Assembly: GCA_017694415.1 (NCBI GenBank)
Contig: JADIMW010000063.1
Coordinates: 1-37,784, forward strand
Origin: Candidatus Caccoplasma merdipullorum
GTDB lineage: Bacteria; Bacteroidota; Bacteroidia; Bacteroidales; G3-4614
DNA: 37,784 nucleotides
Direction: 5' to 3'
The position numbers and the translations under genes were made by a program. The notes under the pieces are model-generated. The model was not told the origin of the DNA and did not search any database. It saw nothing but the letters and a program-made list of their open reading frames with translations. Shown here piece by piece: positions 34,871 through 37,784 of the stretch; position 1 is the stretch's first letter; each line of letters opens with the position of its first letter.

Positions 34871-36120
34871 AAATAGCTATAATAAATACCAAACAGGGCG
34901 GCGGCGGCGCGGCAATAGCGGCGGCACGCCTTTTCGCGGCATTGAGGGACAAAGGGGTTGATGTGCATTTTGTCGTTGCCGAAGGTAAAGGCGGCGAAGG
35001 GGTTACTGTTTTGTCGGATTCGTTTTGGAGAAGATTAAGATATAAATCGGCCTTTCTGCTTGAACGTATCGGTATATGGAGGTGCAACAAGTTGTCGCGC
35101 CGCGGATTGTTCGAGGTATCGACGGCAAGATACGGCTTGCGCATTTCAAACTTGAAAGCGGTAAGGGAAGCCGACATAATACATCTGCACTGGGTTAATC
35201 AGGGGTTGCTGTCGGTTAAGGAGATAAGGCGGCTGGTTGCGTCGGGCAAACGGATTGTCGTAACGCCACACGACATGTGGTATTGCACTGCTATCTGTCA
35301 TCATTCGTACGGGTGCATGCGCTTTACCGAAATGTGCCGCGATTGCCGTTTTCTTGCTTCTCCGTCGGCAAACGACCTTGCGTCGAGAGTATGGAAACGT
35401 AAGGAGGGAATGTTCGACAACGGGGTTTGTATGGTGGCCTTAAGCGAATGGATTAAAGAGCGTATTTCCGCCAGCGCGATTACGGGCGGATGCAAATGCA
35501 GGGTTATACCTAATTCAATCGACTGCGGCATTTATCACCCGGGATATGACAGGACGCTTGTCCGTGAAAAGTTCGGTATTTCTCCCGACCGCATAGTGGT
35601 AATATTCGGAGCTGCGAAACTGAACGACCCGATAAAGGGGAGCGGGATGTTGTTCGAAGCTATTGAACGGTGCAAATACAGGGACGGGATGACATTGTTG
35701 CTGTTCGGGAATATTAAAGATGACGATGATTTTCTGAGAAGAATCCCTTGCAGTTGCGTTTATGCGGGCAGTATTTATGACGAAGGGGAAAGGGCTGCTC
35801 TTTATGCTGCGGCGGATATTGCCGCCGCACCGTCGCATTACGAGACGTTCGGGCAGGTTATTGCCGAAGCTGCGGCTTGCGGTACTCCTGCGCTGGCGTT
35901 CGACAACGGAGGCCAGAGCGATATTATAGAGCATAAGAGGAACGGTTATTTAGCTGTTTATCCGGATATTGACGATTTGGCACGGGGATTGGAATGGCTT
36001 GTCGAAAACCGCAGCGAAGAGATGAGGCGGTATGCGTCGGAGAGCATTGCCGGACGCTTCTCGCCGGAATCGGTAGCTGAAAGGCATCTGGATTTGTACA
36101 GGGAACTGGTTGGTCAATAA
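34867..36120 (+). CDS. Glycosyltransferase family 4 (WcaC-like)
   Basis: 417 residues of GT-B fold. The N-terminal glycine-rich loop KQGGGGAAIAAARLFAAL binds the donor side; VTPHDMWYCTAICHHSYGC (about 138-156) followed by CRDCRF is the cysteine/histidine segment found in WcaC-type enzymes; the C-terminal domain holds APSHYETFGQVIAEAAACG (about 318-336), the EX7E donor-binding motif. It starts within the stop of the previous gene (ATGA), so translation is coupled. Substrates cannot be named. Confidence 0.85.
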   Translation: MKIAIINTKQGGGGAAIAAARLFAALRDKGVDVHFVVAEGKGGEGVTVLSDSFWRRLRYKSAFLLERIGIWRCNKLSRRGLFEVSTARYGLRISNLKAVREADIIHLHWVNQGLLSVKEIRRLVASGKRIVVTPHDMWYCTAICHHSYGCMRFTEMCRDCRFLASPSANDLASRVWKRKEGMFDNGVCMVALSEWIKERISASAITGGCKCRVIPNSIDCGIYHPGYDRTLVREKFGISPDRIVVIFGAAKLNDPIKGSGMLFEAIERCKYRDGMTLLLFGNIKDDDDFLRRIPCSCVYAGSIYDEGERAALYAAADIAAAPSHYETFGQVIAEAAACGTPALAFDNGGQSDIIEHKRNGYLAVYPDIDDLARGLEWLVENRSEEMRRYASESIAGRFSPESVAERHLDLYRELVGQ

Positions 36121-36133
36121 TGTTATTCTTTTT

Positions 36134-36907
36134 ATGGATACTCCGCTTTTTTCAATAATTACGGTCTGCTACAACGCCGCAGGGTGTATCGGCAGGACTC
36201 TTGCCAGTGTAAGGGAACAACTCTTCGGGGATTATGAATATATAATTATCGACGGGGCTTCGACCGACGGGACGACGGATATTGTAACCCGAAGCGGAGT
36301 GAAATGCGACCGGCTTGTATGTGAACCCGACAACGGCATATACGATGCGATGAACAAGGGTATCGGTCTGGCTCGCGGCGAGTATCTGATTTTTCTGAAC
36401 GCCGGGGATACGCTGTTTGCCGATGATACGCTGTCGAAAGCGGCGGGGATGCTGAAAGCCGGTAATCCGGATGTCTTCTACGGTGATACGGCCATAGTGG
36501 ATGACGGCGGTAATTTTATCGCCATGCGCCGCCTGCGACCGCCCAAGAGATTGAGCAGCGCGAGTTTCAGAATGGGGATGACCGTATGTCATCAGGCTTT
36601 TTGGGTAAAACGGAGCGTTGCTCCGCTATATGACCTCGCATTCAAATATTCTGCCGATTACGACTGGTGCGTGAGGATTCTTAAAAGGAATCCGAGCCCT
36701 GTCTGTATGAACAGCGGGCTGACTCTCGTTAATTATTTGCAGGAGGGAACTACCACCAAACATCACAGGGCTTCGTTAAAGGAACGGTTCGATATTATGT
36801 GCCGCGAATATGGTACGGCTGCGACGGTTGTGCTGCATTTATGGTTTGCGGTACGGAACGCCGCGAGTAAGGGTTCGGCCATGCTGCTGCGCCGCAAAGC
36901 CGTATAA
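36134..36907 (+). CDS. Glycosyltransferase family 2 (WcaE-like)
   Basis: 257 residues from the ATG at 36134 (MDTPLFSIITVCYN). A TTG at 36110 would add eight residues and overlap the previous gene, but the ATG gives the standard GT2 N-terminus. DGASTDGT (about 43-50), EPDNGIYDAMNKGIGLARGE (71-90) and FLNAGDTL (about 93-100, metal-binding) are typical, with CHQAFWVKR near 156-164. It closes the glycan cluster. No polymerase, initiating transferase or sugar-nucleotide genes are present, so the cluster depends on genes elsewhere. Confidence 0.88.
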   Translation: MDTPLFSIITVCYNAAGCIGRTLASVREQLFGDYEYIIIDGASTDGTTDIVTRSGVKCDRLVCEPDNGIYDAMNKGIGLARGEYLIFLNAGDTLFADDTLSKAAGMLKAGNPDVFYGDTAIVDDGGNFIAMRRLRPPKRLSSASFRMGMTVCHQAFWVKRSVAPLYDLAFKYSADYDWCVRILKRNPSPVCMNSGLTLVNYLQEGTTTKHHRASLKERFDIMCREYGTAATVVLHLWFAVRNAASKGSAMLLRRKAV

Positions 36908-36963
36908 TTCGTAATGGGAGAGTAACATCTCGCCGTCGGTTTTGCAAGCGTCTTATTTGTCTC

Positions 36964-37689
36964 TTATTTACGGGGTTTCCCCAATTGCATGTAGTATTTC
37001 CGTTCGTCTTCGGGAAATTTCTCTATTGCGTACCGCAACATTGTTCGGGGCATATTGCAGGCATGCCCGGACAGGAATTTTTCCAGTGCGGGTTTGTCGC
37101 GCTTGCCTGCTTCGCGGAGCATCCACCCTGCTGCTTTTTGTATCAGGTCTTCTTTTGTCCCGAGGAGTTTTTCCGCGAGGGTGAACGTATGCGTGTTCTC
37201 TCCGTTGCGGATAAATGTGTAAGTCGATACTATGGCTATGCGCTGTTTCCACATGTCGTCGGAGTCGGCGTACCGGTACAGTAATCTGCAATCTTTGCCG
37301 TACAGGTGTGCGCCGACTATGCCCGGAGCGGACAAATCGACCAAGTCCCAATTGTTTATATAGTGTGTGTTTTCGGTATAGGTTCGGAATATTTGCTCGC
37401 GTTCTTCGGGTTCTGTTTTTTTGTCGGAATATTTACATACCAACAGCAACAGGGCACATAGACGGGTTTCGTGATATTCGTCGGCGAGCAGCGGGTGGAT
37501 TTCTTCCGTCCGTATCGTTGCTGCATGTCGTTTGGCTACGCTCCTTATCTGCGGGACTGTAATGCCGAGAAATTTGTCGCCGTATCCGTACTCGCCTTCA
37601 CCCGTCTTAAAGAAACGGGAGAGCACGTGCGCTTTTTCGGGATTGGCCAATGCTGTTATTTCGGCTCTTATCTCTTCTGCCTTTGTCAT
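36964..37689 (-). CDS. AlkD-type DNA glycosylase (DNA alkylation repair protein)
   Basis: 241 residues of helical HEAT-like repeats. GYGDKFLGITVPQIRSVAKRH (about 35-55), YINNWDLVDLSAPGIVG (about 109-125, including the conserved Trp and Asp that line the DNA cleft) and DLIQKAAGWMLREAGKRD (about 182-199) are strongly typical of the AlkD family, which excises alkylated purines without flipping the base. Its ATG overlaps the stop of the upstream dehydrogenase (ATGA), so the two are co-translated although no functional link is evident. Confidence 0.92.
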   Translation of the reverse strand: MTKAEEIRAEITALANPEKAHVLSRFFKTGEGEYGYGDKFLGITVPQIRSVAKRHAATIRTEEIHPLLADEYHETRLCALLLLVCKYSDKKTEPEEREQIFRTYTENTHYINNWDLVDLSAPGIVGAHLYGKDCRLLYRYADSDDMWKQRIAIVSTYTFIRNGENTHTFTLAEKLLGTKEDLIQKAAGWMLREAGKRDKPALEKFLSGHACNMPRTMLRYAIEKFPEDERKYYMQLGKPRK

Positions 37690-37784
37690 CAGCCGATATT
37701 GTTTACTTTGTATATCTTGCCTCCTTCGAAAAAGTTTATTATGTTGTCGGAGACTTGTTTGGCCATTTCGTTGCGGGTTTCGAC
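37689..37784 (-). CDS. C-terminal end of a probable D-2-hydroxyacid dehydrogenase (SerA-like)
   Basis: Only the last 31 codons are in the window, reading VETRNEMAKQVSDN, then IINFFEGGKIYKVNNIG and stop. The closing helix followed by a short GKIYKVNN strand resembles the C-terminus of the short (about 306-residue) 3-phosphoglycerate dehydrogenases of Bacteroidota. The stop overlaps the start of the AlkD gene. The identification rests on a short piece and is tentative; serC would be expected next to it outside the window if it is serA. Confidence 0.45.
   Translation of the reverse strand, partial: VETRNEMAKQVSDNIINFFEGGKIYKVNNIG

Noticed and set aside
1-37784. Mobile elements, CRISPR arrays and tRNA genes
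   Set aside because: I looked for transposase or integrase proteins, regularly spaced direct repeats and tRNA T-loop patterns in all gaps and found none.

Overview
The window looks like chromosomal core DNA from a member of the Bacteroidales (phylum Bacteroidota). The evidence is Bacteroidota-type promoters (a -7 element close to TAnnTTTG, sometimes with TTTG about 20 bases upstream), AT-rich leaders without clear Shine-Dalgarno sites, many lipoproteins with Bacteroidota-style lipoboxes, and gene families and gene orders typical of the order (DUF6089/PorG-uppS-bamA-skp-skp-murI, CBS-less KdsD, MetG with a KISTS loop). I cannot name the genus. No tRNA, rRNA, insertion sequence, prophage, CRISPR array or integrase is visible.

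Layout, left to right. (1) 1-2872: the end of an HlyD-type adaptor and two ABC-2 permeases, an envelope export operon cut by the window edge. (2) 3181-8382, minus strand: a Rieske-like lipoprotein, then pyrE, a SRPBCC-fold protein and argH as one operon, then prmC-recX-comF as another. (3) 8419-17423, plus strand: ribD, a DUF6242-like lipoprotein, and an outer-membrane biogenesis block of PorG-like barrel, uppS, bamA and two Skp/OmpH chaperones, followed by murI. (4) 17717-24955, minus strand: a PorE-like OmpA lipoprotein, queA, apbE, an M15/DUF5715-like lipoprotein, an aspartate aminotransferase with a textbook promoter and terminator, and a small helical protein. (5) 25068-27177, plus strand: LOG-family protein, CBS-less KdsD and a PfkB sugar kinase as one operon. 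(6) 27178-28702: a 451-base gene-free stretch with a promoter and stacked hairpins, then a lipoprotein with a tyrosine-phosphatase fold whose catalytic loop is destroyed. (7) 28822-32409: a GH3-family adenylating enzyme and metG. (8) 32518-36907: a compact glycan cluster (flippase and three glycosyltransferases, all overlapping or nearly so). (9) 36964-37784, minus strand: AlkD-type DNA repair protein and the end of a probable 2-hydroxyacid dehydrogenase.

The dominant theme is the cell envelope. UppS makes the lipid carrier, MurI supplies D-glutamate, BamA and Skp assemble outer-membrane barrels, KdsD supplies the Kdo precursor, the flippase and glycosyltransferases build a surface glycan, and the PorG- and PorE-like proteins suggest a type IX secretion system elsewhere in the genome. 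The rest is ordinary biosynthesis and RNA/DNA maintenance.

The best candidates for something undescribed are the catalytically dead phosphatase lipoprotein (27629-28702) with the structured non-coding stretch in front of it, the Rieske-like lipoprotein that has lost both ligand histidines, and a duplicated tyrosine-rich loop in BamA. No wholly new multi-gene system is evident.
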